Source of the DNA: an uncultured Lachnospiraceae bacterium
Lineage (GTDB): Bacteria; Bacillota; Clostridia; Lachnospirales; Lachnospiraceae
DNA: 64,000 nucleotides
Direction of reading: 5' to 3'
Assembly (NCBI GenBank): GCA_905209075.1
Contig: CAJLRL010000006.1
Span: 44,368 to 108,367 of the forward strand
Part shown: positions 25,732 through 34,633 of the stretch, piece after piece
Layout of the letters: each line of letters starts with the position of its first letter
How positions within the stretch are numbered: position 1 is the first letter of the stretch
The notes under the pieces: generated by a model
Seen by the model: the letters and a program-made list of their open reading frames with translations, nothing else
The model's database searches: none
Told to the model about the DNA's origin: nothing
Translations under genes and position numbers: made by a program

Positions 25732-26394
25732 ATGATAAAAAATTTAAAAACAGGATTTAAACTTTTAAAATACAGTTACAAATGTAAAATGAATCTTATA
25801 TTACTGGCATTTTTTACAGTGATCGGATTAGTTAGTGAAATATCTTCGCATGGAACAAATATGCTTGGGGGCTTTTATTTTACGATGTCAGGTATGTTCG
25901 CATATCAGATGATAGTTTCGATGGATATATCAGGAATGGTGCAGTCTTCCGCAATGAAAAAAAGACTTCAGATCAGTATGCCGGTGTTTGTAAGTACGGT
26001 GATTTACATTATACTTTACACAGTTCTTGTTATAGAAAGAATCATCCTTGTACACGTCAATCCACAGGATAAAGATATGCTGATGTTTACTCTGTTTACA
26101 ATTGTGATGATGCTGTTTATAATGTTTATCTTTTCGGCTATATGCTATAAATACTTTGTGGCGGGTTTCATTATATTTTTTGCTCTTTTAATTGGAACTG
26201 TGCTTGTACTTGACGAGGTATGCATGCGCGGTGGATATGAGTTTATATGCAACATGGGATTTGGTACCTTTATTATTATAGGATATGCTGTGATCTTAGC
26301 AGGTGGGGCAATAGAGTACCTGATCGGAAAACTATTGTATAGGAAACCATTATCAGAATTTGCGTTCCGCGGAATTTTCAAAGATGCAAAATAA
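25732..26394 (+). CDS. ABC-2-like membrane protein
   Basis: A 220-residue protein with about six membrane segments, starting with a basic amphipathic stretch (KNLKTGFKLLKYSYKCK). GAGGAG precedes the ATG, 12 bases after the previous stop. It is the last gene of the operon and probably the second channel half for the ATPase at 24133. No motif allows a substrate to be named. Confidence 0.7.
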   Translation: MIKNLKTGFKLLKYSYKCKMNLILLAFFTVIGLVSEISSHGTNMLGGFYFTMSGMFAYQMIVSMDISGMVQSSAMKKRLQISMPVFVSTVIYIILYTVLVIERIILVHVNPQDKDMLMFTLFTIVMMLFIMFIFSAICYKYFVAGFIIFFALLIGTVLVLDEVCMRGGYEFICNMGFGTFIIIGYAVILAGGAIEYLIGKLLYRKPLSEFAFRGIFKDAK

Positions 26395-26464
26395 GTATTG
26401 AAATATGGACAAAATTATAGTATCTTTTAATATATTATTAAAACATTAGGAGAAATAAAATTAT

Positions 26465-26986
26465 ATGGATAGCGACGGTTATAGTCAGAAGCAGTTAGAT
26501 GATTTGTTTATGGATATGATTGCCTATTATGATGGTGATCCAAAGAGGATCCAGCATTTTACAAAAGTGCACAGTTATGCAAGGCTTATAGGAGTCGGAG
26601 AAAGTCTGGATGATACATCTTTGTTTATCCTTGAAGCAGCAGCATACACACATGATATTGGAATCCGTGTTGCAGAGGAAAAATACGGAAAATGTGATGG
26701 AAAGCTTCAGGAACAGGAAGGACCTATAGTGGCACAGAAAATGCTTTCACAGCTTGGATTTGAGAATTATATGGTTGAGAGGATCTGTTTTCTTATAGGA
26801 CACCATCATACATATGATAATATAGATGGTCTTGATTATCAGGCTCTTGTTGAGGCAGATTTCCTTGTTAATCTGTATGAAGATGATGCAGGGAACAGAG
26901 CGGTCGATAAAGCTTACAAAAAGATTTTCAGGACAAATACAGGAAAAAAGATATTTAGACTAATGTTCGGATATGTTGAGGATTAG
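26465..26986 (+). CDS. HD-domain phosphohydrolase-like protein
   Basis: The 173-residue soluble protein carries an HD-superfamily domain: His at HFTKVHSYAR, then AAYTHDIGI (HD pair about residues 60-61), and GHHHTYDN, giving the usual metal ligands. Related small HD proteins hydrolyse nucleotides or phosphate esters, but the substrate cannot be inferred. AGGAGA lies 11 bases before the ATG, a rather long spacing; a later ATG at residue 16 is possible. It is followed by a clear terminator. Confidence 0.82.
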   Translation: MDSDGYSQKQLDDLFMDMIAYYDGDPKRIQHFTKVHSYARLIGVGESLDDTSLFILEAAAYTHDIGIRVAEEKYGKCDGKLQEQEGPIVAQKMLSQLGFENYMVERICFLIGHHHTYDNIDGLDYQALVEADFLVNLYEDDAGNRAVDKAYKKIFRTNTGKKIFRLMFGYVED

Positions 26987-26993
26987 TGTGAGG

Positions 26994-27022
26994 GAACCGG
27001 AAGTGATGCTTCCGGTTCTTTT
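26994..27022 (+). terminator. Terminator after the HD-domain gene
   Basis: GAACCGGAAG (26994-27003) pairs with CTTCCGGTTC (27009-27018) and is followed by four T. Confidence 0.85.
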
Positions 27023-27068
27023 CGGGTAAAGATCCGGGCACAAAATAAATACGGAAGGGAACAGCAAT

Positions 27069-27728
27069 ATGAATAAAATAAACTACCAGAAAGAGATGGA
27101 ACGTATAATAAAAGAAAATTGTGCCGGCGGCAGCGTGACAAAAAAAGTACTTCTCCACAGCTGCTGCGGTCCGTGCAGCACATATTGTATACAGACTCTT
27201 GCAGAGTACTTTGAGGTTACGGTCTTTTATTATAATCCGAATATATATCCAGAGGATGAGTACCATATGCGGGCAAAAGAACAAAAAAGATTCATAGAAC
27301 AGTTTCCTACAAAAAACAATGTAGATTTTATAGAAGGCATTTATGATCAGGAGCGTTTTTACAAGCTGACAAAGGGACTTTGGGATGTGCCTGAGGGGGG
27401 CAGCAGATGCTTTTTGTGTTACAGGATGAGACTTGAAGAAAGTGCAAAATACGCAAAAGATCATGGATTTGATTTTTTTACGACAACACTATCCATAAGC
27501 CCGCTCAAAAATGCGGAAAAGCTTAACGAAATAGGAGGCATGCTTGAAAAAGAATATGGTGTGGGATATCTGTATTCTGATTTCAAAAAAAAGGACGGGT
27601 ATAAAAAGTCTACAGAGATATCAAAAGAATACAATATGTACAGACAGTATTATTGTGGATGCATATTTTCAAAGAAGCAGAGAGATGAAGAGATAAGAAA
27701 GAAAAAAGAAGCCGGGATCGTGGAATAG
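27069..27728 (+). CDS. queH: Epoxyqueuosine reductase QueH
   Basis: QueH performs the last step of queuosine tRNA modification, reducing epoxyqueuosine; it is the cobalamin-independent alternative to QueG. The 219-residue protein shows HSCCGPCS near the N terminus (about residues 29-36), YYNPNIYP, CFLCYRMRLEESA and the C-terminal YYCGC motif, which are the family cysteines that hold the iron-sulfur cluster and metal. Its reading frame starts after a terminator and GGAAGGGA, so it is likely monocistronic. Confidence 0.93.
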   Translation: MNKINYQKEMERIIKENCAGGSVTKKVLLHSCCGPCSTYCIQTLAEYFEVTVFYYNPNIYPEDEYHMRAKEQKRFIEQFPTKNNVDFIEGIYDQERFYKLTKGLWDVPEGGSRCFLCYRMRLEESAKYAKDHGFDFFTTTLSISPLKNAEKLNEIGGMLEKEYGVGYLYSDFKKKDGYKKSTEISKEYNMYRQYYCGCIFSKKQRDEEIRKKKEAGIVE

Positions 27729-27792
27729 ACTGATATAAGAAAAAATTATAACAGGCTCTTAACTATAAGTATTAGCACTTTTCCTATAAAGA

Positions 27793-27801
27793 TGGTATGA
27801 T
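27793..27801 (+). promoter_or_regulatory. Extended -10 promoter of metY
   Basis: TGGTATGAT (27793-27801) has the TGn extension; the -35 is poor. The leader to the ATG at 27877 is about 70 bases. No SAM riboswitch or T-box sequence was seen in it. Confidence 0.5.
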
Positions 27802-27876
27802 ATGGTCAGTTCAAAGGAACAGACACAAATTAAAGATAAGACAATAACCAGCTACAGGAAAAGGAGAGTATATAAA

Positions 27877-29184
27877 ATGAGCAAAAAACATTACGCAGAC
27901 AGAAATTTAAAATTTGAGACATTACAGTTACATGTAGGACAGGAAACACCTGATCCGGTTACAGATGCAAGAGCAGTTCCAATCTACCTTACTTCATCAT
28001 ATGTGTTCCACAACAGTGAACACGCAGCAGACAGATTCGGACTTAGGGATGCCGGAAATATCTACGGCAGACTTACAAATCCTACAGAGGATGTATTTGA
28101 AAGAAGGATCGCAGCACTCGAGGGCGGCGTTGCAGCGCTTGCTGTTGGTTCGGGAGCAGCTGCACTCACATATGCATTCCAGGCAGTAGCGCATGCAGGG
28201 GATCACATTGTAGCAGCAAAAAATATCTACGGTGGTACATATAACCTCTTAGCACACACACTTCCTGATTACGGAATCGAAGCTACATTCGTAGATCCAT
28301 TCGATTATGAAGGAATCAAGGCAGCTATCAAAGAAAACACAAAAGCAATCGAGATCGAGACACTCGGAAATCCTAACTCAGAGGTAGTGGATATCGAAAA
28401 GATCGCAGACATCGCACATGAGGCAGGAATACCACTCATAGTAGATAATACATTCGCAACACCATATCTTGTCCGCCCGATCGAGTACGGTGCAGATATC
28501 GTAGTCCATTCAGCAACAAAGTTCATTGGAGGACACGGAACAACGATCGGTGGTGTTATCATCGACAGTGGTAAATTTGACTGGACACAGAATGATAAGT
28601 GGCCATGGCTTGTAGAACCAAACGTATCTTACCACGGAGTAAGCTTCGCAAAGGACTGCGCACCAGCAGCATTTGCTACATATATCAGGGCAATCCTTCT
28701 TCGTGATACAGGAGCTACGATCTCACCTGTACATTCATTCATCTTCCTTCAGGGACTCGAGACACTTTCACTCCGTGTGGAGCGGCATGTGGAGAATGCA
28801 CTTAAGGTTGTACGGTACTTAAAAGATCAGCCGCTCGTAGAAAAAGTAAATCATCCTTCAATTTCAGAGGATAAAGAGCAGCAGGAGCTTTATAAGAAAT
28901 ACTTCCCTAACGGAGGAGGTTCTATCTTTACATTCGAGATCAAAGGAGGAGCAGAGGAAGCACAGAAATTTATCGACAACCTCGAACTTTTCTCACTCCT
29001 TGCAAATGTTGCAGATGTTAAGTCGCTTGCCATACATCCTGCATCAACTACCCATTCAGAGTGCAATGAGGCAGAACTCTTAGATCAGGGTATCAAACCA
29101 AACACGATCCGTCTCTCTATAGGAACGGAAAATATCGATGATATCATCGAAGACCTTGACGAGGCATTTAAGGCACTCGCTTAG
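27877..29184 (+). CDS. metY: O-acetylhomoserine aminocarboxypropyltransferase (sulfhydrylase)
   Basis: This PLP enzyme joins O-acetylhomoserine and sulfide to homocysteine in methionine synthesis. The 435-residue protein is the normal length, longer than cystathionine gamma-synthases. It shows ETLQLHVGQ at the N terminus, YGRLTNPT, ALAVGSGAAA, and VHSATKFIGGHG with the PLP-binding Lys. GGAGAG lies before the ATG at 27877; an in-frame upstream start at 27802 has no ribosome site. Ile codons are mostly ATC here whereas neighbours use ATA heavily, a sign of high expression or different codon selection. Confidence 0.95.
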   Translation: MSKKHYADRNLKFETLQLHVGQETPDPVTDARAVPIYLTSSYVFHNSEHAADRFGLRDAGNIYGRLTNPTEDVFERRIAALEGGVAALAVGSGAAALTYAFQAVAHAGDHIVAAKNIYGGTYNLLAHTLPDYGIEATFVDPFDYEGIKAAIKENTKAIEIETLGNPNSEVVDIEKIADIAHEAGIPLIVDNTFATPYLVRPIEYGADIVVHSATKFIGGHGTTIGGVIIDSGKFDWTQNDKWPWLVEPNVSYHGVSFAKDCAPAAFATYIRAILLRDTGATISPVHSFIFLQGLETLSLRVERHVENALKVVRYLKDQPLVEKVNHPSISEDKEQQELYKKYFPNGGGSIFTFEIKGGAEEAQKFIDNLELFSLLANVADVKSLAIHPASTTHSECNEAELLDQGIKPNTIRLSIGTENIDDIIEDLDEAFKALA

Positions 29185-29257
29185 TAAAAAGACTCCTTAG
29201 ACTATAACCAAAAGATCATTATTTAACTACCAAAATAAAATCGGAAATAATTGTTAC

Positions 29258-29393
29258 TGTTCACACCTAACAGTGCGACCAGCAACGATTACAGCCCATT
29301 TAAAATGCCTCTACGAGGCAGGGCTGTAATCACTCAATAATTAACACTATGGCGCATAGCTTGACAGCGCAGTGTCAAGCTTGCGTGTGAACA
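29258..29393 (-). repeat. 136-bp palindromic dispersed element, copy B (inverted)
   Basis: The reverse complement matches copy A (15503-15638) at 133 of 136 positions. Two of the three differences fall in the left arm of the terminal hairpin (GCTGGTCGCAC instead of GCTGTTCACAC), weakening that stem in this copy. It lies in the 471-base gap between metY and pta, 74 bases past the metY stop. The rest of the gap holds a terminator (29417-29452) and the pta promoter. Confidence 0.88.
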
Positions 29394-29416
29394 GTGACGA
29401 ATTATTCTCAATAAGG

Positions 29417-29452
29417 GGGCTGACAGAGGAAAAAAATGCTGTCAGCCCTTTT
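29417..29452 (+). terminator. Terminator between metY and pta
   Basis: GGGCTGACAG (29417-29426) pairs with CTGTCAGCCC (29439-29448), followed by four T. Confidence 0.9.
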
Positions 29453-29504
29453 ACTGTGCGGATTGGATTTTTTTGCGAACATCTTGATAACCTTTTAACA
29501 ATTA

Positions 29505-29533
29505 TTGATATTCACAGAAAATGAGTATATTAT
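29505..29533 (+). promoter_or_regulatory. Sigma-A promoter of pta
   Basis: TTGATA (29505-29510), 17 bases, TATTAT (29528-29533), leaving a leader of about 115 bases in which no clear riboswitch is seen. Confidence 0.7.
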
Positions 29534-29655
29534 AGTTAATGGCTTGCAACAGATAGTATCAATGATGAAATGAAAATGGATTTATTTCACTATAGTAAAC
29601 TGGCAGGCTCAGATAAACCAATAATTAATTTATATAAATAAAGGAGATATTAATC

Positions 29656-30639
29656 ATGTTTGGATTTGGACAGTTAATCGACATCTTAAAAAAGAACCCA
29701 AAGAAAATCGTATTTACAGAGGGTGAGGATCCACGTATCCTTGAGGCTGCTTCACGTTTACTTGCAAGCAACTTCTTACATCCAATTCTTGTGGGAGATC
29801 CTGATAAAATCAATGCAAGTGCTGAAAACAGCGGTTTTAACATCCGTGGAGCAGAAATCATCGATCCTATGAACTTTGACCGTATGGATGAAATGGTGGA
29901 TATTTTTTGCGAGCTTCGTAAGAGCAAGGGTGTTACACCGGAGCAGGCAAGAGGAATCCTTTCATCAGCTAACTATTTTGGTACAATGCTTGTAAAAATG
30001 GGTATTGCTGATTCACTTCTCGGAGGCGCTACATATTCAACTGCTGATACAGTCCGTCCTGCATTACAGCTTATAAAGACTAAACCGGGCAACACTATCG
30101 TATCTTCATGCTTCATTCTTGTACGTCCATCAGCTACAGGCGAGAACGAAGTTCTTGCAATGAGTGATTGTGCTATAAACATACATCCTACAGAGGACGA
30201 GCTTGTTGAGATAGCAGGAGAGTCAGCAGAGTGTGCAAAGATATTCGGTATCGATCCAAAGGTTGCATTCTTAAGCTACTCAACACTTGGCTCAGGAAAG
30301 GGCGAGGATGTTGATAAGATGAGAAATGCAGCTCACAAGGCAAAAGAGAAATATCCAAATCTTCCAATCGAGGGTGAGATCCAGTTTGACGCAGCAGTCG
30401 CACCTCGTGTAGCACGTACAAAGTGTCCGGAGTCAGAGGTAGCAGGCCATGCAAATACATTTATTTTCCCTGACATCAATGCAGGAAACATCGGATACAA
30501 GATTGCACAGAGACTTGGAAATTTCGAAGCATACGGACCAATCTTACTTGGACTTAATGCTCCTATCAATGATCTTTCACGCGGATGTAATGCAGCAGAG
30601 GTTTACTCAATGGCTATCATCACAGCAGCTCTTGCATAG
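29656..30639 (+). CDS. pta: Phosphate acetyltransferase
   Basis: Pta converts acetyl-CoA and phosphate to acetyl phosphate, the first step of acetate and ATP production in fermentation. The 327-residue protein is the short Firmicute form, starting with KIVFTEGEDPRILEAA, and containing GGATYSTADTVRPALQ, SYSTLGSGKG and EGEIQFDAAV. AAAGGAGA precedes the ATG. Acetate kinase, its usual partner, is not downstream; a terminator follows at once. Ile codons are mostly ATC as in metY. Confidence 0.96.
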   Translation: MFGFGQLIDILKKNPKKIVFTEGEDPRILEAASRLLASNFLHPILVGDPDKINASAENSGFNIRGAEIIDPMNFDRMDEMVDIFCELRKSKGVTPEQARGILSSANYFGTMLVKMGIADSLLGGATYSTADTVRPALQLIKTKPGNTIVSSCFILVRPSATGENEVLAMSDCAINIHPTEDELVEIAGESAECAKIFGIDPKVAFLSYSTLGSGKGEDVDKMRNAAHKAKEKYPNLPIEGEIQFDAAVAPRVARTKCPESEVAGHANTFIFPDINAGNIGYKIAQRLGNFEAYGPILLGLNAPINDLSRGCNAAEVYSMAIITAALA

Positions 30640-30668
30640 ACAATATACAGTATATGTGTATATAATAG

Positions 30669-30696
30669 AATCGCCCCGCATTGCCGGGGCGATTTA
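30669..30696 (+). terminator. Terminator after pta
   Basis: AATCGCCCCG (30669-30678) pairs with CGGGGCGATT (30685-30694); only a short T run follows. Confidence 0.8.
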
Positions 30697-30719
30697 ATAT
30701 TATGGGGGAAATAGATAAT

Positions 30720-32066
30720 ATGAAAAAGAACACACAGATAAACCTTATAGAGGGATCAATAGCTAAAAATATAGTAAGATTCGCAGTGCCGATGTTTCTG
30801 GGAAATCTTTTCCAGCAGCTTTATAATATGGCGGATTCACTTGTGGTTGGAAATTTTCTTGGCAGCAGATCTCTTGCTGCGGTTACATCAACAGGAAGCC
30901 TTATATTTTTACTGGTTGGCTTCTTTAGTGGGACTGCGATGGGTGCAGGAGTTGTTATATCGAGATTTTTTGGGGCAAAGGATTACAATAATATAAAAAA
31001 AGCAGTGCATACTGATATTGCATTTGGAATATTGTGTGGAATATTGATGACAGTAGTCGGAGTGATATTTGCACCACAGATATTGTCGCTTATGGGCACA
31101 CCGGATGATGTTTTTGTGGAATCTGTCCGGTATATTCGAATTTATTTTCTTGGCTCACTCGCAGTTATAATGTATAATGTATGTATGGGTATTCTTCAGG
31201 CGGTTGGAGACAGCAGACACCCATTATATTATCTGATAATATCATCAGTGGTAAATATAATACTTGATCTTTTGTTTATAGGTATATTCCGGTTTGGAGT
31301 CGGTTCAGCGGCACTTGCTACGATCATATCACAGTTCCTGTCAGTAGCGCTTTGCATGAGGCAGCTGATAAAAACTGACGATGTATATCGTGTATGCATA
31401 AAAGACATAGCGTTTGATAAAGGAATACTTGTCCAGATATTAAATATCGGACTGCCATCAGGGCTTCAGAATTCGATCATTTCGATAGCAAATGTTGTAG
31501 TACAGGCAAATATAAATGCATTCGGCAGTGCCGCAATGGCAGGCTGCGGAGCATATTTTAAAATAGAAGGTTTTGTATTTTTACCGATCACATGTTTTTC
31601 AATGGCACTTACCACATTTATAAGCCAGAATCTAGGTGCCGGGCAGACCGGCAGAGTAAAAAAGGGAGCCTGTTTTGGAATAGCGTGTGGACTGGGACTG
31701 GCAGAGCTTATAGGAGTAATAGTGTTTATATTTATTCCACAGCTTGTCAGATTGTTTGACAGCCACGCAGCTGTCATGGATTATGGTATATTGCAGGCGC
31801 ATACGGAAAGCTTGTTTTATTTTCTGCTTGCATTTTCACATATTGCAGCAGGAATACTCCGTGGAGCAGGCAGATCTGCAGTCCCAATGTTTGTAATGCT
31901 GGCATGCTGGTGTATTATTCGGATAACTTATGTTACAATAGTTACAGGTATCATTCCAAAAATCCAGGTCGTATTCTGGGCTTATCCTATTACATGGAGT
32001 TTAAGCTCGATAGTATTTCTTTTCTATATGTTTAAAGTGGACTGGATGCATAAGTATACGGCATAA
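30720..32066 (+). CDS. MATE family efflux transporter
   Basis: The 448-residue protein has 12 predicted membrane segments and the MATE pattern of two homologous halves (LFQQLYNMADSLVVGNFLGS near the start, and the repeat-like INAFGSAAMAGCGAYFKIEGF in the second half). It should export cationic compounds in exchange for sodium or protons; the actual substrate is unknown. The ATG at 30720 follows GGGGGA by about 10 bases; the longer reading from 30681 starts inside the pta terminator. ispF follows 45 bases later. Confidence 0.92.
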   Translation: MKKNTQINLIEGSIAKNIVRFAVPMFLGNLFQQLYNMADSLVVGNFLGSRSLAAVTSTGSLIFLLVGFFSGTAMGAGVVISRFFGAKDYNNIKKAVHTDIAFGILCGILMTVVGVIFAPQILSLMGTPDDVFVESVRYIRIYFLGSLAVIMYNVCMGILQAVGDSRHPLYYLIISSVVNIILDLLFIGIFRFGVGSAALATIISQFLSVALCMRQLIKTDDVYRVCIKDIAFDKGILVQILNIGLPSGLQNSIISIANVVVQANINAFGSAAMAGCGAYFKIEGFVFLPITCFSMALTTFISQNLGAGQTGRVKKGACFGIACGLGLAELIGVIVFIFIPQLVRLFDSHAAVMDYGILQAHTESLFYFLLAFSHIAAGILRGAGRSAVPMFVMLACWCIIRITYVTIVTGIIPKIQVVFWAYPITWSLSSIVFLFYMFKVDWMHKYTA

Positions 32067-32111
32067 TGGTTTTAGACCGGAATGGAAAATAGTAAAAGAA
32101 AGAGGTACTAC

Positions 32112-32648
32112 ATGAGAGTAGGGATGGGATATGATGTCCATAAATTAACAGCTGGCAGACCACTGATACTTGGTGGTGTTACGGTACCACATACACTCGG
32201 TCTTTTAGGACATTCAGATGCGGATGTGCTTGTGCATGCGATAATGGATGCACTGCTTGGAGCAGCAGCACTTGGCGATATAGGAAAGCATTTTCCAGAT
32301 ACAGATCCTGCATATAAGGGAATTTCAAGTATGAAACTTCTGGAACATGTAAGGGATCTTATTGCTGAAAAAGGTTATATTGTCGAAAATATTGACGCAA
32401 CGATAATTGCGCAAAAGCCAAAGCTTCGTCCGTTTATAGAACAGATGGAGAATAATGTCGCCGGGACACTTGGAATATCAGCAGACCAGGTAAACATAAA
32501 GGCAACTACAGAGGAATGGCTTGGATTTACAGGCAGAGAAGAAGGTATAGCATCACAGGCTGTATGCTCACTCAGCGGACTCTATGAGGCAAGCATGGCA
32601 GTTGGAGGAAACTGTAGTGGATGCGGCGGTTGTACGCATCAGCAATAA
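32112..32648 (+). CDS. ispF: 2-C-methyl-D-erythritol 2,4-cyclodiphosphate synthase with Cys-rich tail
   Basis: IspF closes the cyclodiphosphate ring in the non-mevalonate isoprenoid pathway. The core matches the family: GMGYDVH (zinc ligands Asp, His), LLGHSDADVLVHAIMDALLGAAALGDIGKHFPD and ATTEEWLGFTGREEGI. The family is normally about 157 residues; this one is 178, with an extra tail ending GGNCSGCGGCTHQQ that carries three closely spaced cysteines. AAAGAGG lies before the ATG at 32112; an upstream in-frame ATG at 32082 has no good site. It precedes cysS. Confidence 0.95.
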   Translation: MRVGMGYDVHKLTAGRPLILGGVTVPHTLGLLGHSDADVLVHAIMDALLGAAALGDIGKHFPDTDPAYKGISSMKLLEHVRDLIAEKGYIVENIDATIIAQKPKLRPFIEQMENNVAGTLGISADQVNIKATTEEWLGFTGREEGIASQAVCSLSGLYEASMAVGGNCSGCGGCTHQQ

Positions 32649-32734
32649 AAGTTTTATAGTGCGTGTTCGTTTCATGCATGTGAAGTGAGCAAACGGTTAC
32701 GCATATATTTATATAAGGAGATATAGGAGACAAA

Positions 32735-34162
32735 ATGGAGAATAATTTCAAGTTTTATAATACACTTACAAGACAGGTGGATACAGTTATTCCGCGTGTA
32801 GACGGAAAAATCGGCATGTATACATGTGGCCCTACTGTATATCATTTTGCCCACATTGGAAATATCCGTTCATACATCATGGAGGATGTACTTGAAAAGG
32901 CGCTCAGATATGTAGGATATGATGTAAAACGTGTGATGAATATTACGGATGTAGGACATCTTTCAAGTGACGGAGATACCGGAGAGGATAAGATGCTAAA
33001 AGGTGCAAAGCGTGAGCACAAGACTGTAATGGAGATAGCGAAAGAGTACACAGATGCATTCTTTAAGGATTTTACAGCTGTCCATAACAGAATGCCGGAC
33101 GTGGTTGAACCGGCTACAAACTGTATCCCTGAGTTCATCAATATGGTAGAAGTTCTTATCGAAAAGGGCTATGCATATTTTGCAGGTGGAAATGTCTATT
33201 TTGACACATCTAAACTTGACGATTATTTTGTATTTTCATCAGCAGTAGAAAAAGAGCAGCTTCAGGTTGGTGTCCGTGATGATGTTGAAGAAGATGTAAA
33301 CAAAAAGAATAAAAATGACTTTGTTCTGTGGTTCACACAGTCTAAATTCGAGGATCAGGCACTTAAATGGGACAGTCCGTGGGGCGTGGGATATCCGGGA
33401 TGGCACATAGAGTGCTCATGCATCAGCATGAAACATCTTGGAGAATATGTTGATATTCATTGCGGTGGAGTTGATAATATTTTCCCACACCATACAAATG
33501 AGATAGCACAGTCAGAAAGCTTCCTCGGACATGAGTGGTGTAAATACTGGTTCCATGTAAATCACTTAAATGACCGGGCAGGAAAAATGAGCAAATCAAA
33601 AGGCGCAATCCTTACAGTTTCTGTACTTCAGGAAAAGGGGTATAATCCACTTGCATACAGATTTTTCTGTTTACAGTCACATTACCGTAAACCGCTTGAA
33701 TTCTCGTTTGATGCATTAGACAATGCGGTTGCTGCATACAATAAACTTGCAAAGCGTGTTGCAGAGCTTAAGGATGAGGGAACTGTGGATGAGGCCGCAT
33801 TTGATGATTTTAAACAAAAATTCACAGAAGCAGTTTCCAATGACCTTAACACATCAATGGCTATAACTATAGTTTATGATATGTTAAAGGCGGGTATATC
33901 AGATAAAACAAAACTTGCACTTGTAGAAGATTTTGAAAAGGTGCTTGACCTTGGACTTATGGAATCAGGAAAAGCATTGCTTGATGGAGCAGCATCAGTG
34001 GACAGTGATCTTGAGGCATTTATCAATCAAAAGATAAGTGAGCGTGCAGCAGCAAAAAAAGCAAAGGATTTTGCAACAGCGGATGCGATAAGAGAAGAAC
34101 TTTTGACTAAGGGCGTAGCTATAAAGGATACGCGCGAAGGCGTTAAATGGGAGCTTGTATAA
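32735..34162 (+). CDS. cysS: Cysteinyl-tRNA synthetase
   Basis: CysS charges tRNA-Cys. The 475-residue class I synthetase has the HIGH motif as HIGN (in VYHFAHIGNIRS), zinc ligands in CGPTVYHF, WHIECSCIS and CGGVDNIFPHHTNE, and KMSKSKG. Length is normal. AGGAGATATAGGAG precedes the ATG. It starts the conserved run cysS-mrnC-rlmB-sigH known from other Firmicutes. No T-box leader was found in the 86 bases upstream. Confidence 0.97.
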   Translation: MENNFKFYNTLTRQVDTVIPRVDGKIGMYTCGPTVYHFAHIGNIRSYIMEDVLEKALRYVGYDVKRVMNITDVGHLSSDGDTGEDKMLKGAKREHKTVMEIAKEYTDAFFKDFTAVHNRMPDVVEPATNCIPEFINMVEVLIEKGYAYFAGGNVYFDTSKLDDYFVFSSAVEKEQLQVGVRDDVEEDVNKKNKNDFVLWFTQSKFEDQALKWDSPWGVGYPGWHIECSCISMKHLGEYVDIHCGGVDNIFPHHTNEIAQSESFLGHEWCKYWFHVNHLNDRAGKMSKSKGAILTVSVLQEKGYNPLAYRFFCLQSHYRKPLEFSFDALDNAVAAYNKLAKRVAELKDEGTVDEAAFDDFKQKFTEAVSNDLNTSMAITIVYDMLKAGISDKTKLALVEDFEKVLDLGLMESGKALLDGAASVDSDLEAFINQKISERAAAKKAKDFATADAIREELLTKGVAIKDTREGVKWELV

Positions 34163-34163
34163 G

Positions 34164-34592
34164 ATGAAGATAGATTCATATATCAAGGAACAATTCGGAA
34201 TAAAAGATGTTGATATAAGGACATATTCGCCTCTTACACTGGCATACATAGGGGATGGTATATTTGATATAGTCATCCGCTCTGTAGTTGTCGGAAAAGG
34301 CAATACGAAGGCAAGCCAGCTGCATAAACATACAAGCAGCATAGTAAAAGCACATACACAGGCAGTCATGATAGAAGCATTAGAGCCTCATCTCACAAAA
34401 GAAGAAGCGGATATATACAGGAGGGGGCGCAATGCAAAATCGCCTACAATGGCAAAAAATGCAACAATGGCGGATTACAGAAAGGCGACAGGGCTTGAAG
34501 CGTTGATGGGATATCTTTACCTTAGTGATGATTTCGAGCGTGTTGTGGAACTGACAAAGCTTGGAGTGCAGCTGATCGGAATAGAAATATAA
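34164..34592 (+). CDS. mrnC: Mini-ribonuclease 3
   Basis: MrnC is a dimeric RNase III-like enzyme without a dsRNA-binding domain that matures 23S rRNA ends. The 142-residue protein has the family signature LAYIGDGIFDIVIRS with the catalytic Asp/Glu-type residues (about residues 22-36) and RRGRNAK. The ATG at 34164 is one base after the cysS stop, so translation is coupled; the alternative start at 34155 is a TTG inside cysS. Confidence 0.94.
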   Translation: MKIDSYIKEQFGIKDVDIRTYSPLTLAYIGDGIFDIVIRSVVVGKGNTKASQLHKHTSSIVKAHTQAVMIEALEPHLTKEEADIYRRGRNAKSPTMAKNATMADYRKATGLEALMGYLYLSDDFERVVELTKLGVQLIGIEI

Positions 34593-34633
34593 TGCATCTG
34601 GACATAGATCAATGAAGCAGAAAAGGATTTAAT

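Noticed and set aside
27729..27876. Possible SAM or T-box riboswitch before metY
   Set aside because: No conserved core sequence and no terminator in the leader.
32649..32734. Possible T-box leader before cysS
   Set aside because: Leader is only 86 bases and lacks the T-box sequence and a terminator/antiterminator pair.
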